Below, piece after piece: positions 10,893 to 21,391 of a DNA stretch of 64,000 nucleotides. Source of the DNA: Branchinecta lynchi (taxonomy: Eukaryota > Arthropoda > Branchiopoda > Anostraca > Branchinectidae); the NCBI GenBank assembly GCA_023053575.1, contig JAKZAP010000018.1, positions 20,798,202 to 20,862,201 of the forward strand, in the 5' to 3' direction. How positions within the stretch are numbered: the stretch's first letter is position 1; every line of letters begins with the position of its first letter. A program made the translations under genes and the position numbers. The notes under the pieces were generated by a model. The model saw nothing but the letters and a program-made list of their open reading frames with translations. It ran no database searches and had not been told where the DNA came from.

Positions 10893-11033
10893 CCAAATTA
10901 GATGGTGTTAAGACCTACATGCGAATGCGCCGTGTGCCGAACCATCTACAAAACAAAGTGATCCGGTGGTTCGACTATTTATGGCTCACCCATAAAAGTT
11001 CGGATGAGGAAAAAGCCGTCGGGGGGCTTCCAG
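10893..11033 (+). CDS. CNG channel subunit, exon b (C-linker)
   Basis: This 141-bp exon (47 codons, phase 1-1) follows a pyrimidine-rich acceptor (TTTTTCTTGCAG) and ends at CCAG|GTATTT. It continues the frame of exon a across an 8.56-kb intron and begins AKLDGVKTYMRMRRVPNHLQ, then has VIRWFDYLWLTHKSSDEEKA. This is the first part of the C-linker, the helical ring that couples ligand binding to the S6 gate. The KLDGVK and VIRWFDYLW strings are strongly conserved in CNG channels. There is no stop or frameshift. A tRNA-like repeat lies about 85 bp upstream, so mobile DNA reaches close to the acceptor. Confidence 0.93.
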
Positions 11034-11370
11034 GTATTTATGTCTTTATTTGTTGATACTATCCTGTCAGGGATTTATTGCGCAGTATCACAAGCCGTGA
11101 CTGTATTCGTAATATATGGGAAAATGTAACAAAGTTAATAATAATTATCGAATGATCAATTTTAAATAATAGTTACATTATGCATAAAAATAAGGAAAGT
11201 GAATTGTAATAGAAAAGTTAACCAGATAATAGCTCTTATGAATAATATAATGTTTAAGTAAAGGAGACTGCTAGTTCGGTCTCCTGGACAAGATATTGTT
11301 AATTGAGTATAAAATATCTGAGGAGTCTCCTGTTCAATGTGATTGATTAAAGACAATACAAGGTATTCTT
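11034..11370. other. Start of the 19.7-kb CNG intron
   Basis: AT-rich intron sequence following the exon b donor. No element or exon is recognised. Confidence 0.45.
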
Positions 11371-11823
11371 CAGGGTTGCCAAGTGTGACACTTTTGGTGC
11401 TTTGTGACAATTGTGACACTTTTATCCTCTGGATGACACCGTGACACTTTTTCTCTGAAAGTGACACCTTTTCTGACAAGTGACACTTTTAAGGTAAAAT
11501 AAACACCTTTTCTATTTATTTACTGTTGCGGACTACCGGCCCAAAAACATTTAATTTGATTTACAGATAGTGTCACCATCTATGTAACTCGTAAATAGTA
11601 GCAATGTTAACTCTAGAACTATACCAGTACCCTACCAAACTTACAAGTATACAAACTATACCTTGCAACGTGTTTAAGTTACTTTATTTTTCTTTCCATT
11701 TTTATCATGTACAAGCGCGCAACGCGCCAACACAAATTTGGGGTGTGCCAAAGCATGGTGACAAAAACCACCTTTTTGCCAGGGATTGTGACACTTTCAT
11801 GACTCGAGCTCTTGGCAACCGTG
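11371..11823. mobile_element. hAT-like non-autonomous transposon (453 bp)
   Basis: The termini CAGGGTTGCCAAG and CTTGGCAACCGTG are inverted repeats, and the element is flanked by a perfect 8-bp direct repeat GTATTCTT (11363-11370 and 11824-11831). The left interior repeats TGTGACACTTTT-like words and the right end has TGTGACACTTTC. CAG...CTG-like ends with an 8-bp target duplication are hAT hallmarks. No transposase is present. Confidence 0.85.
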
Positions 11824-12189
11824 GTATTCTTTCTTTACCCCTTACTTTGTAAGGTATATATGCTTTGCCTATGTTATTTTTGAGTCTCTAACGGGACGGC
11901 GTCTAGTACGCCAGTTAGGCTAGAGACCCCGCAGTGACGTCCAGTGGTGTTATCGTACTTGGTGACCCTGGGTCGTCACATATCCCATCAATTAGTAACA
12001 CAGAGAGAATGGGAAAATCAGGAAAGAGCACAAGCTAACGAAGCAGAAGGAACTTTTCGAAGGATGATCAATATGGGAGGGAGGACAAAGGATCATAAAG
12101 GGTATGCGCGAAGCCTGATGGTCAGAAGTCGGAACTTGCTAGTAGCTTGGCAACGTAATTAGGGAACTGAAAAACAAAACAAAAATCTA

Positions 12190-12263
12190 CTTGGCCTGGA
12201 TTTGAACCCGTAACCTTCGCGTTACAAATGCGAAGCGCTATAAACCGATTCACCGAGTGGCGT
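12190..12263 (-). ncRNA. tRNA-like sequence, possibly Thr(TGT)-derived
   Basis: On the minus strand it has an A-box-like TCGGTGAATCGGTTTATAGC, an anticodon arm with a TTTGTAA loop (TGT at the anticodon position) between partly pairing CGC/GCG arms, and the B box GGTTCAAATCC. The acceptor stem does not pair well. Probably a tRNA pseudogene or a tRNA-derived SINE head. Confidence 0.5.
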
Positions 12264-12309
12264 GTGAGGATAGTTCCTTAAACCAATACAGTGAATGAAT
12301 CTACTGAGT

Positions 12310-12470
12310 GAATTCATTCGACCCTTAGTCGAATATGCTTGTCCGGTTTGGACTCTTACCCAAGGTGAAACTGATAAGATAGAGTGAGTTCAGAAGAGAT
12401 CGCTGCAACTTGTCTATGGCGGTTCCCTCCTACTATACTCTTTTTACTTCAAAGAATTTAAAATTGAATC
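12310..12470 (+). pseudogene. LINE reverse transcriptase C-terminal fragment
   Basis: A plus-strand frame reads FIRPLVEYACPVWT, then TDKIE-stop-VQKRSLQLVYGGS and YYTLFTSKNLKL. This is the hallmark region after the RT fingers/palm in CR1/Jockey-type LINEs (the Y.CPVW and IE.VQKR block). An in-frame TGA sits inside it and the flanks are other repeats, so it is a dead fragment. Confidence 0.8.
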
Positions 12471-12589
12471 CCTTTATTCCCGCCCAGAAAAACTATGCCG
12501 CAACTTCGGCTCCTCCCTTCTCCAGCACCCCATGTAGCGTTCCTTCCCCCCCCCCCACCGTTTGTTCCTGTAAGATATCGTCCCCCCCC

Positions 12590-13110
12590 CCCCCCATCCT
12601 CCAGAGTAACAGCCTCCGCAGAAGTTCATTGAGCACTTTGCTGAAATACTGAGTTCATCGAGCACTTTGTATCAAATACTAAAAAATACTTTCAGTAAAA
12701 TCAAAAAAAAATAGTACTTAGAAAATATACAAAAAATAAAATAAGAAATAGAATAAGTTAAATGTTGAGAAATGAAATAAGAATTTCACTCTATTAGAGA
12801 ACCAGTCTGTGCCATAGGTCATAGCTTGTCACAGTCAGATTACCAATCAAAATACAGCTTGTCAACTAAGACAACATCCAACTATCCCTTGATTTCCAAA
12901 TGCTAGTTATTCAGCACTGAAAAAATGACAGAACATCTTACTCTCATAGACGACCAGCCGTTGTCCAGGGTCGTACCTTGACACAGTCAGATTTCCACTG
13001 AACATACAGCTTGTCAACTGAAACAAAATCCTACTATCCCTTGCTTTCCAAAATCTAGTTATTCAGCATTAATCGCTGTCTTTGTTCTGGAATCATCTTG
13101 TTTCTCAGAA
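12590..13110. repeat. Dispersed repeat family F, copy 1
   Basis: Begins AGCCTCCGCAGAAGTTCATT, followed by GAGCACTTTG and an A-rich section, then CAGTCAGATT and CAGCTTGTCAACTGAAACAA-type words. Its second half is internally duplicated (12810-12910 and 12950-13070). Related copies are at 13430-13880, 16490-16910 and 31084-31545. Confidence 0.6.
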
Positions 13111-13232
13111 GCCTTCACGTTGGTTTGTTATTATTTACTATTTACTTCCGCGAACCCTAGAGCGGTCATTTTAGTAGATATGTAGTAGGTTTTGACCGCT
13201 AGATGGCAACTGTAGTCATCATCTTGGTTCAT

Positions 13233-13372
13233 ATCGGTATAACAACCTCGACGTCCATTTAAAAATATCAACCTCGCTGCGCTCGGCTGATACTATTAAT
13301 AACCTGCCTTGCCTTCGGCTCGGACAGGTTATTTTCAAATGCCGTCTCGTTGTTATTTTCCGATATCAACCT
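13233..13372. repeat. Hairpin repeat (CCTCGACG family), copy 1
   Basis: The outer words ATATCGGTATAACAACCTCG and TTGTTATTTTCCGATAT pair imperfectly, with TCAACCTCGCTGCGCTCGGC inside. A better-preserved copy is at 14481-14585. Confidence 0.6.
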
Positions 13373-13429
13373 CGATGTCTGAAGTTAATCTTTAATAACT
13401 TTTTTCGAACAGGTATGAAGTGTCTTTAA

Positions 13430-13880
13430 TAACTTTTTTCGAACAGGTATGAAGTGTCTTCCTATGTCCCACAGGCAATTATATAATGACAGTGAGTTGT
13501 GTAGAGGTTGATACGATATTATATCAGCCTCCAGAGAGGATGATACGAAGCCGTATCAGCCTCCGCAAAAGTTCATCGAGCACTTTTCCTCAACTACTGA
13601 AAGACAGTATCTGACCTACAAAAAAGAAATAAAAGATATCCTTTTCAGAAAGAAAAACAAACAAAAACTAAAAATTATCCAGAAAAAAATCTGAAAAATA
13701 TTAGAAAAACATTTTCAAAACTGAAAAAAATGTTGCTTTCCTAGCCAACCACTGGGACATACCTTGTTACAATCACATTCCTAATGAAAATGTAACTTGT
13801 CAACTGAAATTACATTACTTCCAGCTTACTTCAGCTTATTTCCTGTATTCTCCACAAGGCAGCTATTAAGCAATTACAAA
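13430..13880. repeat. Dispersed repeat family F, copy 2
   Basis: It carries GAGGTTGATACGATATTATA and the palindromic word GATACGAAGCCGTATC, then AGCCTCCGCAAAAGTTCATC and an A-rich tract, ending with GCTTTCCTAGCCAACCACTG. It is the reverse complement of 31084-31545. Confidence 0.7.
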
Positions 13881-13974
13881 GTCTTTTTTCTAAATATTGC
13901 TCTTAATAAACAGTCCATTAATAGAAACCACTTTTTCTAATCGAACCAGTGACTTTTGGCGGGAAAAAACATGA

Positions 13975-14065
13975 CATTTTGGCACCTACGAAACTTGGTC
14001 CTTTTCCCCAACTATCAACGGGAAATCTCTCTTTATCATCTTCATAATTATACGCCTCAACTTCT
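13975..14065. repeat. Repeat shared with 15704-15790
   Basis: Read in reverse, GAGGCGTATAATTATGAAGA and GGTGCCAAAATGTCAT match the segment at 15704-15790. In this copy a 76-codon minus-strand ORF includes EVEAYNYEDDKERFP. I do not recognise a protein family, and the second copy does not keep the frame. Confidence 0.45.
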
Positions 14066-14480
14066 ATGCTAGTAAGGAACCGGTCGCAGAGTTCTTGGTT
14101 GCTTTGTTTAAGAAACGAAAATGTATGACAAAAGACAGAAATCTGCAACCCGTGGCAACACCGGCTTAAGGTTGATTCATTCTATCTCTCTGCCTTGATA
14201 AATTCTATCTAGCGAGCCCGCCGCTAGATGGCATCTGCTTCGATACAAATGAAAAAGATGGTTTTGGATAAGGATTATATTGTGATAAACTGAAATACAT
14301 GGGTCACAACAGTAGTCATTTTCACATTTCTATAGTAGGCTAGAGTTGCCATTTTACTAAATGAAAATTCCCTACAAAAGTAGCAAATAAGTACTACTAA
14401 GCAACGAAGATTGAGTAGGCTACTACCTAAAGAAAAATTCCGTTCGAAAAAGTTATAATAGTTAACATACCTCGATCTCG

Positions 14481-14585
14481 GTTCATATCAGAATAACAAC
14501 CTCGACGGCCATTTAAAAATATCAACCTCACCTTCGGCTCGGATAGGCTATTTCCAATGGCCGTCGAGGTGTTATTTTCTGATAT
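14481..14585. repeat. Hairpin repeat (CCTCGACGGCC family), copy 2
   Basis: ATATCAGAATAACAACCTCG plus ACGGCCATTT on the left pairs with AATGGCCGTCGAGGTGTTAT plus TTTCTGATAT on the right, giving arms of about 28 bp around a ~45-bp loop. Confidence 0.75.
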
Positions 14586-14700
14586 CAACCTCGATGTCTG
14601 AAGTTCACCTTTAATAACATGAGACAGTGAAAATAGCCTCCGCGAACTGAAGGCGAGGCAGGTTAAGAAAAACATCTGCCGAGCGCAGCGAGGTCGATAT

Positions 14701-15639
14701 TTATATGGCACTTGAGCTTACTCATGTGCCATATAGCGATCGTAATGTCTGTCGGTCTATCCACATTTTGGTAGTTTAGGCACTTCCACATGACCTAGGA
14801 CGAAAAAACTTGGCACGCATATCAGGGACCCACCCGGATTAACTTGGAAATAATCACTTCCCCGATCCGACCATCGATGGGGGAGTGGCAAGATTGGCAA
14901 TCCGGAAATTAGTAACATTCACAACTTTGGAACGGGTAATCGGGCGTGCATTTAACTTGACAGGTATCAAGAACAAGTGTCTTGGATGTTCATTGTCCAA
15001 TTCGGATCTGATCCGATAACTGGGGAGTGGGGCTGGAGGGGGACACCCGAAATCTCTTGAAACGCTTTTTCTAGTTTTTGTCCAACCCCTACCCCTTTCT
15101 TCACACTAGTATAGCTCTGCGCGTCGAAGAGTCATTCTTTCTTCACACTAGTATAGCTCTGCTGCTGGATGAGTTCTTTGTTTCAATTTGTTCGGAGAGA
15201 GCTAGAACAAGGGGTTGGTATAACAGTCGAAGGGGTTGGTATAACATGTTGTTGAACCTTAGTAGGGGTTGATCTAGTTCGGGCACTTCCACACAAGCTA
15301 GGACGATGAAACTTCGCAGGCATATCAGGGACCCGACCCGGGACACTTCCCCAATCCGACTTTCCCCGGGTCCAGAAACTAGGAACAACTATTCCACGAT
15401 CGCCATGAACACATGATCCTTTTTGCCTCAAGGGTTTTGCTTAGAAATTATTTTGCGGCACCCCTAAAGTGCGCATCTTAACCGTAAAGTGAAAAAAAAA
15501 CTTTTGGCCATCATTTCCATCCTCTGAACCAGCCTTGCAAGTTTGGCGCATCTTAACCGAAGGTGAAAAATATACTTTTGACCATCACTTCCATCTGACC
15601 CGGCCTTGCAAGTGCCATATGAGCTTCCAGCTCTTGTTC
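14701..15639. mobile_element. Complex repeat family B, copy
   Basis: Starts with the hairpin ATGGCACTTGAGCTTACTCA then TGTGCCATATAGCGATCG, and ends GCAAGTGCCATATGAGCTTC then CAGCTCTTGTT. It contains GAAACTTCGCAGGCATATCA and CCCCGATCCGACCATCG modules. A 43-bp direct repeat of CTTCACACTAGTATAGCTCT occurs at about 15099 and 15142. The right part has the GCGCATCTTAACCG words of the family's 128-bp array. Confidence 0.7.
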
Positions 15640-15869
15640 GACAAAGTGAGCCAGGACTCTGCAACCGGTTCCTTACCGGTAAATTTAAAATGAAGCATAA
15701 AAGCTGAGGCGTATAATTATCAAGATGATAAAGCGAGTTTTATCTTTAACACTTGGTGAAAAAGACCTAGTAGGTAGGCGCCAAAATGTCACTGTTGTAG
15801 CGATCAAAGTCACAGGCTCCGTCAGAAGAAAGTGAAAGACGTTTTTCAGTTTTCAGTTTCATTGGAATA

Positions 15870-16323
15870 TATTTAAAGGACACCTGAACAATGAAACCAT
15901 ACTTGAACACACCATGGAGAATGCATTTACAGACATGGCCACGGAGAGCATTCTTCTCCTGAGCGTGACGTTTCAAAATAGGGGTGCTCGTTTCTGGAGG
16001 TTTGCACATGCAGACTCCAAGACAAAAAGCGCAATTCATTCAAATCTTTTACAGCGCTGGCCAGATCGTATTGGAATTTCTTCTAGATATACGTTTGGGC
16101 TAAACTGGTAAAAAAAATATTCCAGAAGAAGGGTTGATTGGAGACATTTGTTCATTTCTAAAATCGTTCAGTACTGAAATAAGGACAGTTACAAAATGGA
16201 GCAAAAATCATAGCTTGGAAACACTATTTCGTATTTGGATTGGGTTTTCTGCAGGCAATGTTAACGGAAGTCATACAGATAGGGATGATACTTGGTACTC
16301 TTCATTCAGGTGTCCTTTAAATA
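15870..16323. mobile_element. Candidate element with perfect 19-bp inverted ends
   Basis: TATTTAAAGGACACCTGAA (15870-15888) is repeated as its exact reverse complement at 16305-16323. The interval of 454 bp carries no convincing ORF. The ends include TTTAAA on both sides, so the target duplication cannot be separated from the inverted repeat by eye. Confidence 0.5.
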
Positions 16324-16489
16324 AAAAAAAAAATACACAATTAACATTCGTGCCAGAAAAACACAAAAGGAGTGCTTGGCGAAGTCAGGGAAATAACCGA
16401 TATTAAGTAAACAACAAACATCATCAACTAACTGCAAATAGCACATGAAGAAAACATGTGGACTGTTGAAAAATTAAACCAAAATCAAG

Positions 16490-16910
16490 AAGCTCAATAG
16501 CTACCTTTTGGAAAGCAAAGGAAAAGTTATGTCAGTTGTGTCATTGTCATTATGACAAGTCTTGACCAAGTCTGGTTGGCTAGGAAAGCAACATTTTCTT
16601 TCATTTCCTGAAGAAAAAAATTCTGTAGCCTAATATTTTTCAGCTTTTTTGTCTGTATTATTTTTTTAATGTTTTTTTTCTGTCGTAAAGCGATGTCTTT
16701 TATTTATTTTCTGGAGGCGCCAGGTTATACTTTTAAGTGTTTGAGGAAAAGTGTTTGACGGACGGCAGAGGTTGATACGAAGTCGTATCATCTTCTGTGG
16801 TACGATATCGTATCAGCCTCCACAGAACTCATTGTCATAAAATAATTGTGGGACATCGGATGATATGCATTGCATACCTGATGCCTGTTCGAGAAAGGTT
16901 ATATACAAAT
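16490..16910. repeat. Dispersed repeat family F, copy 3 (inverted)
   Basis: Contains TTGGCTAGGAAAGCAACATT, the hairpin words GATACGAAGTCGTATC and ACGATATCGTATC, then CCTGTTCGAGAAAGGTTATA, in the same order as 31084-31545. Confidence 0.65.
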
Positions 16911-17562
16911 AACAAGGTTCTCGGGTCAGTTTTGCTATTTGCTGTGTATTTGTGTATATATAAAAAACAAGGTTCTTGTCTTTGTTTTGCTTTTTGTATG
17001 CAATCACAGGCAAGAAGCTGTTTCAGCTTGTTTGCTTTATTTTCCTGGCCTGTAGGCTGAAACGAACTGACCGAAAACCGGAAACTCGGTAAAAACAGTA
17101 AATCGTCAAACCACGTGGCTCAGCTGCTTCCAAACATTCCTCCGCTTCTGATTCCGCCGTAACCTTTTTTATTGTAAAAGCACACTTACGACATCAATTT
17201 GCATCTCGTCTCCTGCCGAGTGAAAGCTGTTTCGACCTTAGTTTGTCGCAGTTCGTTCTGCCTTTATCCGAGGATCTGACATTTTCTTCGCAGTTTCTGC
17301 TAAGCAACTTTTCCATTCCAAGTTCTCCCGACGCTCAGATATAACCTAAGAAGGGCCTTAATTGCCCTCTTCTGCTCGAAACAAGAACCTTTCCAAAGGA
17401 ATACTTTCTAAGAGAAAATGCCTTTTCACTTAGTACTGTTCAGTGACATGTCATAAACTAGACTTCTCCTAATTTGTTTATTTTCAAAGCGAAAAGGTTT
17501 GGAAGCATAGAAGTAGAGGCAGAGCAGAATCCGACTTCGGAATAACACTTTTTGTAACTTGA

Positions 17563-17954
17563 GGCGTAATCTCGCCGTTCCCCGAGGACTCCTTGGGGAA
17601 TCGAAGGGAACGGCAAGAGTAGAGGGAGTCAAACGCGGACTCCGCGTACGGAAAACAAAGAGAACACGGGGAATGCTTCCAAAATAGATTTTGTTCTAAA
17701 AGAAATAGGCAGTTGACGAAATTGTTCTGGATCGACTTTGTTTTTTCTGATTCTTCTTAATTATTGTTACATTGCACCAGCCCCAGCAGAAACTGATTCC
17801 CCTCTGAATCTGAAAGGAAGTCCTGTTTGATGATGGTGATGATAATCTGCCGTCCGTGGGGATTTGCGAGAATGCGGGGAGTGAGTCCCCGGGACAAATA
17901 AAAACGTGGGACTACTCTTCAAGTGGAGTCCTCGCGGAACGGCGAGAATACGCC
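17563..17954. mobile_element. DNA transposon family K, copy 1 (392 bp)
   Basis: Termini GGCGTAATCTCGCCGTTCCC and CGGAACGGCGAGAATACGCC are inverted repeats of about 30 bp. The interior has ACGCGGACTCCGCGTACGGA, GGGGAATGCTTCCAAAATAG and TGATGGTGATGATAATCTGC, which recur in order in the copy at 40864. No ORF; non-autonomous. Confidence 0.75.
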
Positions 17955-18144
17955 TTTGGAAAATTAGTCAGTAGGTGAAGATTCGGTAGGCGTCTACTTC
18001 GACCGACTCTGTCTCTGTGAGTTTCCTTGTGTGAATCATTCCTTTTCTTGCGAGTCCAGTGATCACGACAAACGCGATGTCTCGTTGATGGTTTCAAGCT
18101 GTTGTATTGATTGTTTAGGTCAAGACTGAAAGTCCCTTCAGGTT

Positions 18145-18225
18145 TACAGCTGCCTGGCCGAATGGTTAGCATGATGAACTCGGAAGCAATGGTTCGCTGG
18201 TTCGAGTCTCGGTGGTGCCTACCGT
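18145..18225 (+). ncRNA. tRNA-derived SINE head
   Basis: TGGCCGAATGG at 18155 is a perfect A box and GGTTCGAGTCT at 18199 a near-perfect B box. The flanks do not form an acceptor stem. A GTTCAG repeat follows at about 18247. Interpreted as a tRNA-derived SINE promoter. Confidence 0.55.
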
Positions 18226-18676
18226 TTCACTGGGGTGGCTAGTGGTGTTCAGGTTCAGGTTCAGGTTCTAAAACACTTCGTAACAATATATTTAGATCAC
18301 GGGGGGCCGGCAGGGATACGAGCTCGTTAGCTCGGCCCCCTTTTAAACACTGACTATCTGTAGGTGACATAAATGAGTCGTATCTCTCTAAATATGCACA
18401 TAAAAGAAACAAACACTCGTTCCATTCCACACGCCATACCAACTTCCAGCGTGTAATACTGTATATTATCCCTAGTGTTCCCAATGCTTTCTTTTTAGCG
18501 CTTTCTTGGCCCATAATATGTAAAATATACAGCTGATCGTAGATACGGAAAAAAACATTAATCTCTTCATTCTAAAATGGCAGAAATGTATGCAATGGAT
18601 TTAAGCTCCAGACAAGCCAAAGTCCACACAGCTTCAGATGGATACCTATAGGAATCTGGGGAAGGTGACAGGAAAG

Positions 18677-19120
18677 GTGTAAGTAAGTAAGTAAGTAATT
18701 TATTTAGAACCCGCCATTTTGAAAAAGCGGAGTGAATGAAATAAAAATAAATAAAACACATAAACACACAGAAAAAGACACTTAAGTTTCAATCTTCGGC
18801 CAGGAAGCAGTGGATAACGTCGGGTGCTGGTTCGGCCGTGCTCTCCATGATTTATTATAGCGACGACGAAATATCCAGAAGTTTAACGCTTGTATCTTGA
18901 ATTTTGAACTTCTCCGTCAATGCATCGTTATGACATAATTTCGACAAGTGGAGCAGGTGCTTTGCATATTCGAAATAAAATGATCTCATCTTTTTAATCT
19001 CCTTCTTTCGCAGAACATGAGTGACACCAGAACGAAATAGTATAGTAGGAGCGCAGAAGGTGCTGTACAAATTTCCCAAAGCCTTACGATTACGATTTAC
19101 GGTGTGAGAAAGCACCAGAA
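18677..19120 (-). pseudogene. LINE 3' end, family L3, copy 1
   Basis: On the minus strand an 86-codon frame reads YSTFCAPTILFRSGVTHVLR then KKEIKKMRSFYFEYAKHLLH, and after the stop comes an untranslated tail ending in (TTAC)n (seen as GTAAGTAAGTAAG on the plus strand near 18680). The second copy at 26494-26830 keeps LYSTFCTPSLLYRSGVTHVL and the same tail, which shows a shared coding end of a LINE-type element. 5'-truncated, inactive. Confidence 0.7.
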
Positions 19121-19260
19121 TGGCTAGCTCCCAACCGGCCTTTGTATTTTTGAAAGAAATAGAAAACCGTGATTTTCGGGGTTCTTTTTCTCATGATCAG
19201 CTAGTTATCCCTCTAAGATGGTGTTCGAGGGATAAATATAATTTCGGGTATTTCAGATTG

Positions 19261-19620
19261 CGATAACAGATTGCGCATAACACTTTCAAGAACAACACCT
19301 TTTCACTTAGAAATAAAGTGTTATGACCAATTAAGTTTATACTATTTCGTGCCTAGATCTCCAACAACACCTTCAATAGGTGCAAATACTACACTGTCAG
19401 AAGTTACATAACGACAATTTAAGGATGAGCGGTTTCAACAGATAACACTTTGGGATGTTATCTGTTATGCTCTTTTGTTCCCGTTAGAATTTTTACCAAT
19501 TGACGGTGTTGTTGGAGATCTAGGCACGAAATAGTGTAAACTTAATTGGTCATAACACTTTATTTCTAAGTGAAAAGGTGTTGTTCTTGAAAGTGTTATA
19601 TATACGCTATATCTGTTATG
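19261..19620. mobile_element. Foldback element with ~100-bp arms
   Basis: The arms, about 19261-19374 and 19505-19620, are near-perfect reverse complements, for example AACACTTTCAAGAACAACAC with GTGTTGTTCTTGAAAGTGTT and AGATCTCCAACAACACC with GGTGTTGTTGGAGATCT. The ~130-bp spacer contains GATAACACTTTGGGATGTTATC, itself a small hairpin. No coding capacity. Confidence 0.85.
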
Positions 19621-19777
19621 AAACTTCTGACAGTGCGGTTGCACTTCCGGCAAACCGTCCTCCAGTTTGAGGTTTTCGGTTTCCTATTTCTTTTGTAATG
19701 AATGGTCAGCTTGGCTTCAAACATTATATATGAGGAGGATCAGAAATCAGCACTGCCAGTTAGCCCAGTTAGCCCAA

Positions 19778-19987
19778 TTGTACGAAAAAGTAGTATGCAG
19801 TAGTAACTGTTGCCACTGCTGCTACTAGCAAACTGGATGCCATTATAGCAAGATTGGATGCTATCGAGTACTATTGCTTAAGATTAACCCAGTCGGAGGT
19901 ATGTGAAATCAGAGTATTCCATAACAATACATGCAACGTTTTCGTAAACTACCATCCAGCTACACATTCAAAGAATTTGTCATCGGG
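19778..19987. mobile_element. MITE family A, degraded copy 2
   Basis: Retains GTACGAAAAAGTAGTATGCA, AGCAAGATTGGATGCTATCG and the right end TTTGTCATCGGG, but the left 15-bp terminus is lost. Confidence 0.7.
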
Positions 19988-20226
19988 TTTATGGGCTGAT
20001 GCTGGTTACCTCTTTACCTTTTATCTCTAACAGATTGAATGTTTTGTCGCTCATGCAGACTGTCGAAATCATAAAATTTCGGCAATTCTGTTTTATTCTC
20101 ATATTTTCATCGCTTTTCCTGAACGCAAATTCTTGTATTTTTCCTCATAAATACGAAGTCTCTCCTTGAACAAGACCAAAAGTAGACCGGACGACACACA
20201 TAGCCTACCGCTGAAGTAGATTTCTA

Positions 20227-20610
20227 GTGTTCATCAGATCTAGTAAACTTGTAGTTTATAGTTACTATTCGATTGTTTTTTTTTACCCAATCGCTTCAGC
20301 AAAACCTCCTTGGGCCCGAAATAGTAAAATCGTCACTACTTGCAACATCACTGACCCACTTACAGCAGCTGGACAACTTATACAGAATTACAACAATAAG
20401 ATTAAGCATCAATGGGAGAGCATTCTTCTACAATAGGATAGTTTTATAGATAGTATAATGCTGTCGTAGTCTCTATGTTGTGTTCGGTTTCCTCTTGTTA
20501 CAGTGTTTCTTTGTTATAGTGTTTCCTTCTTCTTTTCTTTCTTTCTTCATTCTGTCTATGCCATGTGCCTTTTTATGGGTGAAAAACAAAATTATTATTA
20601 TTATTATTAG
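20227..20610 (+). pseudogene. LINE 3' end with (ATT)n tail
   Basis: A plus-strand frame ends with TAAGQLIQNYNNKIKHQWES-ILLQ and a stop at 20436, followed by an untranslated region and (ATT)7 at 20591-20609. The arrangement matches the 3' end of non-LTR elements with a simple-repeat tail. The family is not assigned. Confidence 0.45.
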
Positions 20611-20623
20611 GTAATCATTGTTT

Positions 20624-21391
20624 TATGGCATTGTCCTTCGGCCAAGTGCCATATACCGAACGCAATTCCGCCCGTATGTCGGTCGCAGGTTTGCGAGTTA
20701 GGGTACTTGCAGATGTGGTCGGACGATGAAACTAGGCAAGCGTATCACGGACCGGAACTTGGAAATGGCCACTTGTCCGATCTGACGATCGTGGAGGGGA
20801 CGGGGGGGGGAGGAGGCGGAATCTAGAATTTAGTGGAATGCGTAACCTTCGAACCGGTGATCTGATCTTAATGAGACTCGATATTCGGGTAGATCTAGTG
20901 TCTCAGGTGTCCCATTTTAAGTCCAGACCAGATTCGATGAATGTGGGCGGGGGGGGGGAGTCTGAGGGGGAACTGGAAATCTTTTGAAACGCTTAGAGTG
21001 GAGTGATCGGGATGAAACTTTGTGGGAAGAACTAGCACACGTCCTAGGTACACCATTGACAGAGCTGGACCGGATTTGGTTGCTGTGGGGGGGGAGCTGG
21101 AGGGGGTCTCCGGAACTCCCGTGATCCGGCGTTAAGGTACTTCCAGGTGGGCTGGAACGATAAAACTTACCCGACCAGATTCACTTGGAAATATTCAGTT
21201 CCCCGATCAAACCATCGTGGGGGGATGGACTGAGCAGGAAATGCGGAATCATGAGGTGTGTATGAATTTCGAACGGGTGATCGGATTATAGTGGAGCTTG
21301 ATATTTGGAAAGACCTCGTGTCTCAATTCCCACTTTCATCTGCTGACACTACTTGCAAGTGCCTGTGCCATATGAGTTTCTAGCTCTTGTT
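20624..21391. mobile_element. Complex repeat family B, copy
   Basis: Starts at the hairpin TATGGCATTGTCCTTCGGCC then AAGTGCCATATACCG, ends GTGCCATATGAGTTTCTAGC then TCTTGTT. Contains three modules with G runs at 20797, 20947 and 21088. It directly follows the LINE (ATT)n tail. Confidence 0.75.

Noticed and set aside
13918..14148. Minus-strand ORF with EVEAYNYEDDKERFP as a conserved protein
   Set aside because: A second copy of the DNA at 15704-15790 does not keep the reading frame, so coding function is not supported.
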